From a bacterium (GTDB lineage Bacteria > Krumholzibacteriota > Krumholzibacteriia > JACNKJ01): a stretch of DNA of 64,000 nucleotides. Positions 17,970 to 26,134 of the stretch are shown here, piece by piece; within the stretch, counting starts at the first letter, position 1, and each line of letters begins with the position of its first letter. The notes under the pieces are model-generated. The model searched no databases, was not told the DNA's origin, and saw only the letters and a list, made by a program, of their open reading frames with translations. The stretch is taken from the NCBI GenBank assembly GCA_024231955.1, contig JAAEPZ010001024.1, positions 62,001 to 126,000 on the forward strand, read 5' to 3'. The position numbers and the translations under genes are program-made.

Positions 17970-18803
17970 TCAGGAATAGTCCCCCCTCTTGAATCCCCAA
18001 AAACCGGCTCCGGCGCAAAGCAGACCGATGAACAGCGGGTAGATCATCGCCCACGCCAGGTAGCCGTTGCGGCCGAAGTTGTCCAGAATCACGTATGCCG
18101 CCGGACCGAGCAGCACCAGCTGTGGATCAAACAACAGCATTGCCGCCGTCCTGAAGGACTGCAACGGATTCACCAGTGAGATGCCTATGGCCATCTCCGC
18201 GGGCAGACCATCACTGATGAGGACGCCCAGCAGGATAAGGTCGAGGAACAGCAACAGAACGAGCCAGATCATGAAGGCCGCACCCTGCGCCACATCCGTT
18301 GAGCGTGAAAGCGTCGAGACCAACATGCCGATGCCCAGGAAGCACCAGGCCAGCGAAGCGAGCAGCCCCGAATAGATGCTGATCTGAAACCAGGGGATGC
18401 TCACCCCCTTGAACAACCCCCAGACAACGGCCAATAGCAACGCTCCGATAACCGGGAGAAAGACCACTACGAAGCGCCCCATCAGCTTACCCCAGAACCA
18501 GGCGCCGATGGAGACCGGCAGGGCCAGTATATATTCGAAGACCCCCGCCTCCCGCTCCCCCACCACCGAGCGCACCGTTGTGATCAGCATGAAAATCGGC
18601 AGGATGGCCATGGTGACCTGCAGATAGGTCACCAGAATGCGGGAGAGGCCGGTGAACCCCATCACTCGCGACTCGGTGAGTCCGGAGATGAAGAGCCCGA
18701 CCATGATGCCGCCGAAGACCAGCGTATAGACCAGGAACCAGCGCGCACGCAGGGATTCGCCGATATCCGCCCGGGCCAGTTGAATCAGTTGCTTCATGCT
18801 CAA
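17970..18803 (-). CDS. nosY: Nitrous oxide reductase maturation ABC transporter permease NosY
   Basis: A 277-residue ABC-2-type permease with six helices. It partners NosF as the transporter that works with NosD and NosL to mature the CuZ centre of NosZ. The family segment VVGEREAGVFEYILALPVS lies near residue 80. The start overlaps the nosL stop as ATGA. It is the last nos gene before the act promoter region. Confidence 0.94.
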   Translation of the reverse strand: MSMKQLIQLARADIGESLRARWFLVYTLVFGGIMVGLFISGLTESRVMGFTGLSRILVTYLQVTMAILPIFMLITTVRSVVGEREAGVFEYILALPVSIGAWFWGKLMGRFVVVFLPVIGALLLAVVWGLFKGVSIPWFQISIYSGLLASLAWCFLGIGMLVSTLSRSTDVAQGAAFMIWLVLLLFLDLILLGVLISDGLPAEMAIGISLVNPLQSFRTAAMLLFDPQLVLLGPAAYVILDNFGRNGYLAWAMIYPLFIGLLCAGAGFWGFKRGDYS

Positions 18804-19264
18804 TGGGCCTTTTGGTTACGGTTGCGGATGTGATCGACGGCCTGCTCGTAATTCAGGGTCTCGTCTGTTTTCTCAAGCTGTGCGCCAAGACCGAAATCCA
18901 TTGGCGTCACTTTACCCGGCAGATACCAGGCCGACGGGGCTTCAAGCCAGGTGCCGTCCCGCCAGTCGGTGACCCAGATCTCGGTGCGCGGATCGCTCTT
19001 CCAATCCTGCTCGTCGAGCCAGAGAACGGCGCAGCCCAGATCGTCGAAGAACGCCAGTTTGGTCCGCTTGCCGGCGACGCCGCCGCGAATCTGGGCAGCA
19101 TAATTGTGATCACTGACCGCCATGATGCAGAGCGCGCAGGTATCGCGATCCCAACGCACTTCACCGGGGCCGGTCTCATCCTTGCGGCTGCAGCCGCCGA
19201 GGATTCCGACACAGATCAGGATTCCCGCGCCAGCGGCAATCGCGTATCTACTGAACAGCTTCAT
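18800..19264 (-). CDS. nosL: Copper chaperone lipoprotein NosL
   Basis: A 154-residue periplasmic lipoprotein (lipobox LGGC, C25) that binds Cu(I) and delivers it for CuZ assembly. The family motif DTCALCIM is present at 41-48, giving C43, C46 and M48 as likely ligands, followed by the typical FFDDLGCAVLW segment. It overlaps nosF by 17 bases and nosY by four, so the three form a tightly coupled unit. Confidence 0.95.
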   Translation of the reverse strand: MKLFSRYAIAAGAGILICVGILGGCSRKDETGPGEVRWDRDTCALCIMAVSDHNYAAQIRGGVAGKRTKLAFFDDLGCAVLWLDEQDWKSDPRTEIWVTDWRDGTWLEAPSAWYLPGKVTPMDFGLGAQLEKTDETLNYEQAVDHIRNRNQKAH

Positions 19265-20117
19265 TGTCCCCCTCCTTCATTTCGATTCCCCGCAGCAAAG
19301 CCGCATAGCGGGACAGCGTTCCCAGGAAACGCAGTCGATCGGGCCCCGCCACTCGGCCCCGCCATTTCAGGCCGCCATTGACCATTTCGAAATTCCAGGC
19401 GCCGATGGCCTTGGCGAAGGCGTCATCCGCGCGGTTTACTTCGAGTTGACAGGACAACATCGCCGCCATATCGACGCGATCGTCAACATGGTCATTCAGG
19501 GTGATGCGACCGCGGTCCAGTTCGACCACGCGATTCACAAGGGCGGCCACCTCATCCAGGCGATGACTCGAGATGATCATCGATATGTCCGCCTGGCGTT
19601 CGGCCAGGAACCCAAAGAAGACCTGACGCGCGCGCGGATCCAGATTGGCCGCGGGCTCATCCATGACCAGCAGATCGACGTCGCGCCCCAGGGCTATCGC
19701 AATGAGCAGCTTCTGCTTCTCTCCGCCCGAAAGTTTGACAAAGGGGCGACGGCGGAAATCCTGAACCGGCAGCCCCAGCTCTTCGGCGATCCGATTCATC
19801 CGCTCCGGTTCACTGCCGCAGAGTTCGGCCGAGAAATTAACCAGCTGCCCCACCGTCATCTTCAGGGGGGGAGGCAGCTGCGGCACGAAACCGATGCGCC
19901 TCAACACCTCGCAACGATGGGTTCGGGGCGCCTTGCCGTCGACAAGGATCGTCCCCCCGTGCGTATACTCGCCGAGAAGACAACGGATGAGAGTTGTCTT
20001 TCCGGCTCCGTTGGATCCGACCAGGGCGATGCGATCACCCCGCTCAATGTTCAGATCGATGCCATCCAGAACGGTGTTGCGCCGGAATGTCTTGGTCAGC
20101 TGTTCGAAACGGATCAC
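19248..20117 (-). CDS. nosF: ABC transporter ATPase NosF
   Basis: A 289-residue ATPase. The GTG at 20117 is chosen as start because GAGGGG precedes it, it begins 13 bases after the nosH stop, and the protein then starts at the usual ABC strand (IRFEQLTK). Walker A GSNGAGKTT, signature LSGGEKQK, Walker B LLVMDEPAANLD and the switch His (SSHR) are all present. It powers NosY for CuZ maturation. Confidence 0.95.
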   Translation of the reverse strand: MIRFEQLTKTFRRNTVLDGIDLNIERGDRIALVGSNGAGKTTLIRCLLGEYTHGGTILVDGKAPRTHRCEVLRRIGFVPQLPPPLKMTVGQLVNFSAELCGSEPERMNRIAEELGLPVQDFRRRPFVKLSGGEKQKLLIAIALGRDVDLLVMDEPAANLDPRARQVFFGFLAERQADISMIISSHRLDEVAALVNRVVELDRGRITLNDHVDDRVDMAAMLSCQLEVNRADDAFAKAIGAWNFEMVNGGLKWRGRVAGPDRLRFLGTLSRYAALLRGIEMKEGDNEAVQ

Positions 20118-20130
20118 AAGCTGCTTCCCC

Positions 20131-21108
20131 TCATTTCGATTTCCCCAATCCCTTGAACTTGTATTGCAATGCACCGGTCGGACAGACGTCGATACACTTG
20201 CCGCAACGTGTGCAATCAGCACCGAGATAGGTTTTCACTTTGGACGAACGTCCACGCTTCGTGGCCTCCAGCGTATGTGGCACCAGGCAGACCGCTCTGC
20301 AGATGCCGTCGTGGTGGCATTTTTTCAGATCATGTTGCACCCGGAAAGGCGAGGTGGATCCCACCAGGCCATAGGTCAAGCCGATGGGGCAGACGTAGCG
20401 ACACCAGGCTCTCCGCGAATAGAAAATTTCGATGAGGAGCAGAAAGCCGACCCACAGCAGTGCCAGACCGGGTCCGTATGTGAGAGCCCGACTGAGGATG
20501 CCCGTGGGTGAGATCGTCTCGAAAACCGTGTAGCCCGTTACGAAGGCCAAAGCTGCGAAGATCAGCCACAGCCAGGTGCGGGTGGCGCGTGAGAAGGTGT
20601 GCTCCCTGACGATGTTCCTCTTCCGCAGGTACATGTGGATGATCTCGGCCCACTCCGACACCAGATGATAGGGGCAGATCCAGGAGCAGAAAGTCCGGCC
20701 GCCAAGCGTCCACCAGATCAGGAGGATCGTCACGATGCCAATGAGCAGATTGATCAGCACCTGTTTGTACGCGAGCATGACCTGCAGCGCGGCATTGAGA
20801 TCGGCCATATGAAAGCCGACAAACCGGGATGCGGTCAGCGCCCCCTCCAGCATCTGGATATCGAGTTTGTAGGATACGATGAAGAGCAGGTTCACCAGTA
20901 TCAACGTCGCCCAGCGACGAAGGCGCCACCTCTTCAGCTTGCGGGCCTGAGCGCTGTGGAGGCCTTTTATCCGTTCGGTCTCCTCGTGGGTGCGCCTCTC
21001 CATCCTCTGTTCGTGAATCGCGCGCGCCGCATCCGAGATACTCTCGGGAGCGGGCTGCCGGGGAGTTCGTCCGAAGAGGACAGCCAGAGATTCGATAAGC
21101 GTTCTCAT
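20131..21108 (-). CDS. nosH: NosH/NapH-type polytopic ferredoxin
   Basis: A 325-residue protein starting at 21108, where ATGA overlaps the nosG stop. It has an N-terminal helical cytoplasmic part, four or five membrane helices, the NapH motif CSWICPYHLVSEW and its second half CRYVCPIG, and two C-terminal [4Fe-4S] Cys groups (CHHDGICRAVC and CTRCGKCIDVCP). NapGH-type pairs pass menaquinol electrons to periplasmic reductases. Here NosGH gives a second possible quinol route to NosZ or its maturation, besides ACIII. Confidence 0.9.
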   Translation of the reverse strand: MRTLIESLAVLFGRTPRQPAPESISDAARAIHEQRMERRTHEETERIKGLHSAQARKLKRWRLRRWATLILVNLLFIVSYKLDIQMLEGALTASRFVGFHMADLNAALQVMLAYKQVLINLLIGIVTILLIWWTLGGRTFCSWICPYHLVSEWAEIIHMYLRKRNIVREHTFSRATRTWLWLIFAALAFVTGYTVFETISPTGILSRALTYGPGLALLWVGFLLLIEIFYSRRAWCRYVCPIGLTYGLVGSTSPFRVQHDLKKCHHDGICRAVCLVPHTLEATKRGRSSKVKTYLGADCTRCGKCIDVCPTGALQYKFKGLGKSK

Positions 21109-21959
21109 GAATGGCCCCCTCTCCGCGAACCCAGTACCGCGCCCTGGGTGGAGACATCCATCTCGAAAACCGATGATTCCGCGGGACAGATCATCTGGCA
21201 AACGCCGCAACCCACGCAGCCCGACAGGATTTCGGGGGTGAAGGTTTTGCGTCCGTCGGACTCCCCGGTTTCGACCAGGCGGATGGCGTGCTCGGGCGGA
21301 CACTGATTGGGATCATTCGCCGGCGGATTGCCCTCATCGCATTGAGTCATCCGCTGTTCGATGGGGCATTGCCGCACACAGAGGTCGCAGACATCGAGAT
21401 CGTAGGGATGCTCGGTCACGGAGATCGGGTTCCAGCGATCGATCTCGGTGTAGCGCAATTTACCCTTGAAGTCGCGGCCCCGGGCGCTACCGTGAACACC
21501 CTCGCCACGACTCGCCAGACAGAGTGTCGGGTTCACAATCTTCGCCATCGCCATCTCAGCCTGATGCGGGTAGTCGATATGATGGGTCAGCGCGCCGGTC
21601 GGACAGGCCAGAACACACTGCAGTCCGTCGCAGGAGAAGTCACACGCCTGGGCGCGAGGATCGATGTAGGGGGTGCCGACGCCGATGCCGTCATCCAGAT
21701 CGGCAATATGGATGGCCTCAACGGGACAGACCTGAACACACTGGCCGCACTTGATGCATGAGGCCAGGAAGTCCGTTTCGACCAGGGCGCCGGGTGGGCG
21801 AAGTCGTTTCACCCAACCCTTGATGACCGGTATGAAACCCATCAGTGAGGCGCCGATCAAGCCGCCGGCCAGGGTTACCGACCGGAGGAAAGTCCGGCGC
21901 GAGGTTTGCCCGGATTTCGTGGAGACCGTTGAGCCGCTCCTCTTTCCGTTTTCAGCCAT
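21105..21959 (-). CDS. nosG: NosG/NapG-type Tat-exported ferredoxin
   Basis: A 284-residue periplasmic iron-sulfur protein. The ATG at 21959 is preferred to a TTG two codons earlier. The Tat motif SRRTFLRS is near the N terminus. Four Cys groups follow (CIKCGQCVQVCP, CDFSCDGLQCVLACP, CDLCVRQCP and CVGCGVCQMICP), as in NapG with four [4Fe-4S] clusters. It pairs with NosH and lies 23 bases after nosD. Confidence 0.92.
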   Translation of the reverse strand: MAENGKRSGSTVSTKSGQTSRRTFLRSVTLAGGLIGASLMGFIPVIKGWVKRLRPPGALVETDFLASCIKCGQCVQVCPVEAIHIADLDDGIGVGTPYIDPRAQACDFSCDGLQCVLACPTGALTHHIDYPHQAEMAMAKIVNPTLCLASRGEGVHGSARGRDFKGKLRYTEIDRWNPISVTEHPYDLDVCDLCVRQCPIEQRMTQCDEGNPPANDPNQCPPEHAIRLVETGESDGRKTFTPEILSGCVGCGVCQMICPAESSVFEMDVSTQGAVLGSRRGGHS

Positions 21960-21982
21960 ATGCAAGCACTCTTTCCATCAGC

Positions 21983-23269
21983 TCAAGGCAGATCCGAGTT
22001 TTCAACCGGCGGAGATATCGCCGCCTCCCGGATCCTTGGTATCGAATCGCGAACGACAAGATCGGGCGCCGAGAACGGCGCCAGACGCTCCAGGAGATCT
22101 ATTGTCTCCAGAAGAGGCGAACCCTTGAAGAACTGCGCGTAGTGGTTGTCCTGCCAGATACGATCGGCGTAGGCGAATACCTCGTGAGGGGTATCCCCGA
22201 CCCCGTCCTTATCCCGGTCGAACCCCTGATAGTCGCTCCAGTGATTGCCCTCCCAGATATTGCGATTGGCGGTGCCGCCGCCACCGACGAAAACCTGGGT
22301 CATATTGTCGACGAAATGGTTCTCCCTGAAGTGATTGCCTTGCCAGTCGTTCAGAAAACGAACCCCGATGCCGTTGTAGGCGATCAGGTTGGCGGTAAAC
22401 TGGTTGGTCGTCTCCGGATCGTAGGGGGAGACATCGATGTAGAGACCGCTGGCGCAATACAGGATCTTGTTGTTCTCGATCGTGAGCTTCGAGGTCTCCT
22501 TGAAACCGATACCGACGCCGGTTGGACCAACCGCATGTGCGATGCTGTTATTGCGGACAATGATGCCGTCGCTGTACATCAGGAAGATCCCGACGGCGTT
22601 TTGGTAGTATTCGTTGTTCTCGACCAGATTGTACTTCGAGTACATGAAGTGCAGCGAGTAGCGACTGCCCGACAGACTGTTGCCGGTGATCTCGTTCTCG
22701 GACGAGTACCAAACCACCATATCGCGGACATCGGTGCAGACGTTGTCCTCAATCTTGTTGTGGAAGGAGTACCACAACCGCACGCCGTCGCCCCTTTGTC
22801 CCAGATCCATCTCGATCTTCGAGGAGATGGTATTGCGCCGAATGATACAGTGTTCGCACATCTGCAGGTCGATGCCGAAGAGGCAATCGTCGATGACACA
22901 GTCCTTGACGATGTTGAAATTGCCGCGGATCTGAACGCCGGCATCTATGTCGTTATAGGAGATGCCGGAGCCCGTCAGGCGCAGTCCCTTGATGGTGACC
23001 CCGTCCGAATCGACATAGATGACCGAACCCTCGCCGCCATTGTCGATGGTCACCTGACCACCGCCTTCGATCGTCAGGGGATAGTCGATCATCACCGGAC
23101 CGCGGTAGACCCCCGGCGGCGGAATCAGAATGCCGTTCTCCTCCGTGGCGTCGATCAGATCCTGAAAGAGGGGCAGATCTTTACCATCGTCGGCACGGGC
23201 ATGCGGGACCAGAGCGGCCCCGCACATCAGAGGCAACATCAGGACTAAACGAAACAGGTGCTGACGCAT
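21983..23269 (-). CDS. nosD: Periplasmic CuZ maturation protein NosD
   Basis: A 428-residue protein with a Sec signal (cleavage near HARA-DD) and a right-handed beta-helix of carbohydrate-binding/sugar-hydrolase (CASH) repeats, seen as repeated NxIxxN and GIxL turns, followed by the family segment GNHWSDYQGFDRDKDGVGD. NosD works with NosFY in assembling the copper-sulfide centre of NosZ. It starts one base after the nosB stop. Confidence 0.95.
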   Translation of the reverse strand: MRQHLFRLVLMLPLMCGAALVPHARADDGKDLPLFQDLIDATEENGILIPPPGVYRGPVMIDYPLTIEGGGQVTIDNGGEGSVIYVDSDGVTIKGLRLTGSGISYNDIDAGVQIRGNFNIVKDCVIDDCLFGIDLQMCEHCIIRRNTISSKIEMDLGQRGDGVRLWYSFHNKIEDNVCTDVRDMVVWYSSENEITGNSLSGSRYSLHFMYSKYNLVENNEYYQNAVGIFLMYSDGIIVRNNSIAHAVGPTGVGIGFKETSKLTIENNKILYCASGLYIDVSPYDPETTNQFTANLIAYNGIGVRFLNDWQGNHFRENHFVDNMTQVFVGGGGTANRNIWEGNHWSDYQGFDRDKDGVGDTPHEVFAYADRIWQDNHYAQFFKGSPLLETIDLLERLAPFSAPDLVVRDSIPRIREAAISPPVENSDLP

Positions 23270-23270
23270 C

Positions 23271-24446
23271 TTACTCGCTCTCCCTGGCGGTAGTCTGACG
23301 ACGCAACAGCGCCGCCGCCACCAGCAACACCGAGAAAAGGACCATCAACCAGAATCCGACATCGGGATATGAGTTGGTCGTGAACTGAGCCACCTTGCCC
23401 TGACCAAAGGCCGTCGGCATGAAGGCCTTCAGCGTGAATGCGCCCATACTGCTCATGTTGTGACCGTACCACCACAACCAGGCCACGTATTCGATAACGA
23501 AGAGAACGGGCAGAGTGATGGGGATACAGATGAGTGCCCAGTTGATGATCCCGCGGGGTTTGCGGGCAACAATCAGAATGAGCACCGCTATCACCGTGAC
23601 GAACCAGAACACGAAATTGCCGGCTGTCGTCATCTTGGAAACCATGGGACTCAGTGCGTCGGAGTCGCGGAAATAACGGCCAAGACTCTTCTCGTAATGC
23701 CAAGGGACCAGCTGCGAGCCACTGCCCCGCCACTCCTCGCCCGGAGTCGACTTCCGATTGTTGTAGGAGATATAGGCATTCTCCAGATAGCGGATGCTCT
23801 TCTCCTTATCGCTCAGATCGGCAGCATCCGCCTCATCGGCAACCTCCTCCTCGGTGGCCTCGGATTCGGCCAGCGACGCCTTCAGGCGGGCGATCAACGC
23901 CTCCGCCGCGGTCATCGTCTCCTCATCGTCCTCAACATCCTCGCCCAGAACGGTGATCCTGCCCTCGAGATACTTGGCGTTATGGTACTTCAGACCACCC
24001 TCGCCGTACCAGGCAAGCCCCATCCAGACAATGAGAACCGCGAAACCGACCGACATCACGATTGTGCGGATCAACGGCTTGACGAAGATCCACCCCAAGA
24101 GCATTACGGCCACGAGACCGAACAGGAAGACGGAGAAGAAAAGCTCCACCGGTCCGCCCGATGCAATGGGATACATGCCGACGTAATGGTTGATCGTATC
24201 CATTTCATGGACACAGTCGAGCGCCTCATCCTCCTGGATCTCAACCTTCTCGATTTTCTCGCAACCGTTGAAGACGCCATTGACATGGAAGATGATCCGC
24301 ACGCCATCAGGGAAAGCCTCTTCGGGATAGTTGGGCGCCTCAAGAGAGACCCACCAGGTCGGAACCATGTAGATCGGGATCAACAACCCAACCGCCAACG
24401 CAACCAGAACTCCACTGATCAGCAGTTTACGTTTGTTATCAGTCAT
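23271..24446 (-). CDS. nosB: Clade II nos membrane protein NosB
   Basis: A 391-residue membrane protein found only with clade II nosZ. Six or so helices are visible, with the family motif MDTINHYVGM near residue 83 and a Cys pair at about 62 and 78. Its biochemical role is unresolved, but it is required or conserved in clade II N2O respiration. Residues about 168-215 form an acidic, Glu/Ala-rich probable coiled coil between the third helix and the IRYLENAYISYNNR segment. It sits 64 bases after the first cytochrome gene's stop. Confidence 0.88.
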   Translation of the reverse strand: MTDNKRKLLISGVLVALAVGLLIPIYMVPTWWVSLEAPNYPEEAFPDGVRIIFHVNGVFNGCEKIEKVEIQEDEALDCVHEMDTINHYVGMYPIASGGPVELFFSVFLFGLVAVMLLGWIFVKPLIRTIVMSVGFAVLIVWMGLAWYGEGGLKYHNAKYLEGRITVLGEDVEDDEETMTAAEALIARLKASLAESEATEEEVADEADAADLSDKEKSIRYLENAYISYNNRKSTPGEEWRGSGSQLVPWHYEKSLGRYFRDSDALSPMVSKMTTAGNFVFWFVTVIAVLILIVARKPRGIINWALICIPITLPVLFVIEYVAWLWWYGHNMSSMGAFTLKAFMPTAFGQGKVAQFTTNSYPDVGFWLMVLFSVLLVAAALLRRQTTARESE

Positions 24447-24510
24447 CTCTCATCCTTTGCTTGAATCACCCGGGATCCGCATAGGCATCCCGGGGCACAT
24501 CATACCGGAC

Positions 24511-25218
24511 TCAATCGAAATCCGGGTTCAACCAATCCGCGGACGGGGCCAGCTTCTCCTTGGGGACAGGGATGCGGGACACGTAGTTGATGACCATCTG
24601 CATGTCCTGATCGGAAAACTCGGCAATCTGCTTGACCATATCGGGGTTGGCGTTGCGACGCTTCCCGTCCCGAATCCACTCGAACTGCCGCAGCATATAG
24701 AGATAGTGCTGCCCCAGGATGAGGGGGTAGAACTCCTCCTCATTGCCCGAGCCGTCTTCGCCGTGGCACTGTACGCAATTGACGGCGTAAAGCTCTTGCC
24801 CCTTGGTGAATTCAGGCGTGCCCTCCGCCCATTCACCCTTGCCGTTGTCGGGATTCATCAGCATCTGCTCGATATAGGCCGAGACATCCGCCAGCGCTTG
24901 GGGTCCGCCAATGGATTCCGGCAACGCAAAGGGATACATCGTGGGGTTGTCGCGATTCAAATCGCGAATATCGGCCAGCTGCTTGATGGCAACGCGCACA
25001 TGTTGTCCGGCCACCTGGGGGAAGGTACCGTCTTTGGTGCCCCAGCCCTCGGGCAGGTGACAGGCCGAACAGACCTCGTAGACCTCAAGCCCGTTCTCCA
25101 GGTCGGGGGTGAGGTGCATAGCCTCATCCTTTTCACCGCCCTCTTCGTTCCAGGCCAAGACGCTACCGGCTGTCAGCACTATGAAAGCTACTATCGTTAC
25201 CAGCCACTGATTGCGCAT
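24511..25218 (-). CDS. Periplasmic diheme cytochrome c of the nos operon
   Basis: A 235-residue cytochrome with a Sec signal and two class I heme domains: CSACH near residue 50 and CVQCH near 148, with Met residues in MYPFALPES and NADP-like later segments as possible ligands. The layout is cytochrome c4-like. In Nos clusters such proteins (NosC-type) donate electrons to the CuA site of NosZ. It could accept electrons from ACIII, the subunit II heme c or NosGH. Confidence 0.85.
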   Translation of the reverse strand: MRNQWLVTIVAFIVLTAGSVLAWNEEGGEKDEAMHLTPDLENGLEVYEVCSACHLPEGWGTKDGTFPQVAGQHVRVAIKQLADIRDLNRDNPTMYPFALPESIGGPQALADVSAYIEQMLMNPDNGKGEWAEGTPEFTKGQELYAVNCVQCHGEDGSGNEEEFYPLILGQHYLYMLRQFEWIRDGKRRNANPDMVKQIAEFSDQDMQMVINYVSRIPVPKEKLAPSADWLNPDFD

Positions 25219-25273
25219 ATCGTCTCCTTTGAAAGCGGGCCGTGTCGCCAGCGACTCGGCCCGTATGTGTTCT

Positions 25274-26011
25274 TTATTCCGTCGTCTCTTCGACCGCTGG
25301 CGGCTCAGGCGCCGGTCGCGGCATGGTCTCCAGGTAGGCGGCCAGTTGGCCGATCTCCTCCTCGGTCACCAGGTGCATGATGCCCTTCATCCCGAGGACA
25401 TTCATCCCGTTGGCCCGGATACCATTCTTGATGTCCATCATCTGCTGTATCGCGTACTCCTTGCCGTGCCCGGCCACCTTGGGATAGGTCGCCAGCAGCG
25501 GGGTAACCGCATCCTTGCCATGGCAGGCAGTACAGGTCTTGCGTTTGAAGAGAGTTGCTCCCGGTGATTCCGGATCGGGAGTACCCTTGCCGATCGGAGC
25601 GCCATCGCCGAGTTCATCGGCGATGAAGGCGGCCAGCACCACAAAATCCTCATCCGGCACATTCGCCACGACCGCGGCCATGACCGATGACTGGCCGTTG
25701 GCCCTCTCCCCGTTCTTGATCTCCCTCAACTGCTTCAGGACATAACCCTCGTTCTGCCGGGCCAGTACGGGGTAGCTCGGCAGAAGCGGAGTGATACCAT
25801 CGTCTCCATGGCAGGTATTACAGGTGTGGGATTTGTAGAGCTGCATGCTCGGAGAATCCACAACCAGCGGCTCCAGTGCCGCCAGGATAATACCCTGCCG
25901 CTCCCGGGCACGCGCCCTGCGCTCGTCGCGGCTTTCAAGTGAGCAGGAAAGCAGCCCCGTCACCATCACCACCAGAATCGGTAAAAGGATAATCCTTGAA
26001 TAGCGGTTCAT
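25274..26011 (-). CDS. Diheme cytochrome c lipoprotein of the nos operon
   Basis: A 245-residue lipoprotein (start at 26011, lipobox LLSC) with two homologous cytochrome c halves, each reading CHG-D--TPLL--YP-(V/L)A----Y-----IKNG-RANG. The heme sites are CNTCH and CTACH. This internal duplication matches cytochrome c4 or NosC-type carriers. Being membrane tethered and next to nosZ, it is the likeliest direct donor to NosZ or partner of the membrane complexes. The exact order of transfer is not shown by sequence. Confidence 0.87.
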   Translation of the reverse strand: MNRYSRIILLPILVVMVTGLLSCSLESRDERRARARERQGIILAALEPLVVDSPSMQLYKSHTCNTCHGDDGITPLLPSYPVLARQNEGYVLKQLREIKNGERANGQSSVMAAVVANVPDEDFVVLAAFIADELGDGAPIGKGTPDPESPGATLFKRKTCTACHGKDAVTPLLATYPKVAGHGKEYAIQQMMDIKNGIRANGMNVLGMKGIMHLVTEEEIGQLAAYLETMPRPAPEPPAVEETTE

Positions 26012-26134
26012 TGATTCGGCCCCCGGAGGACATTTTGCAATCAAGACATCAGGCTCCGAATCAAGCGATTCGAAACCTGATGCCATAACATCTCTACACT
26101 GCTATGTGTCTGCACTCAGTCCAGACAGAAAACC

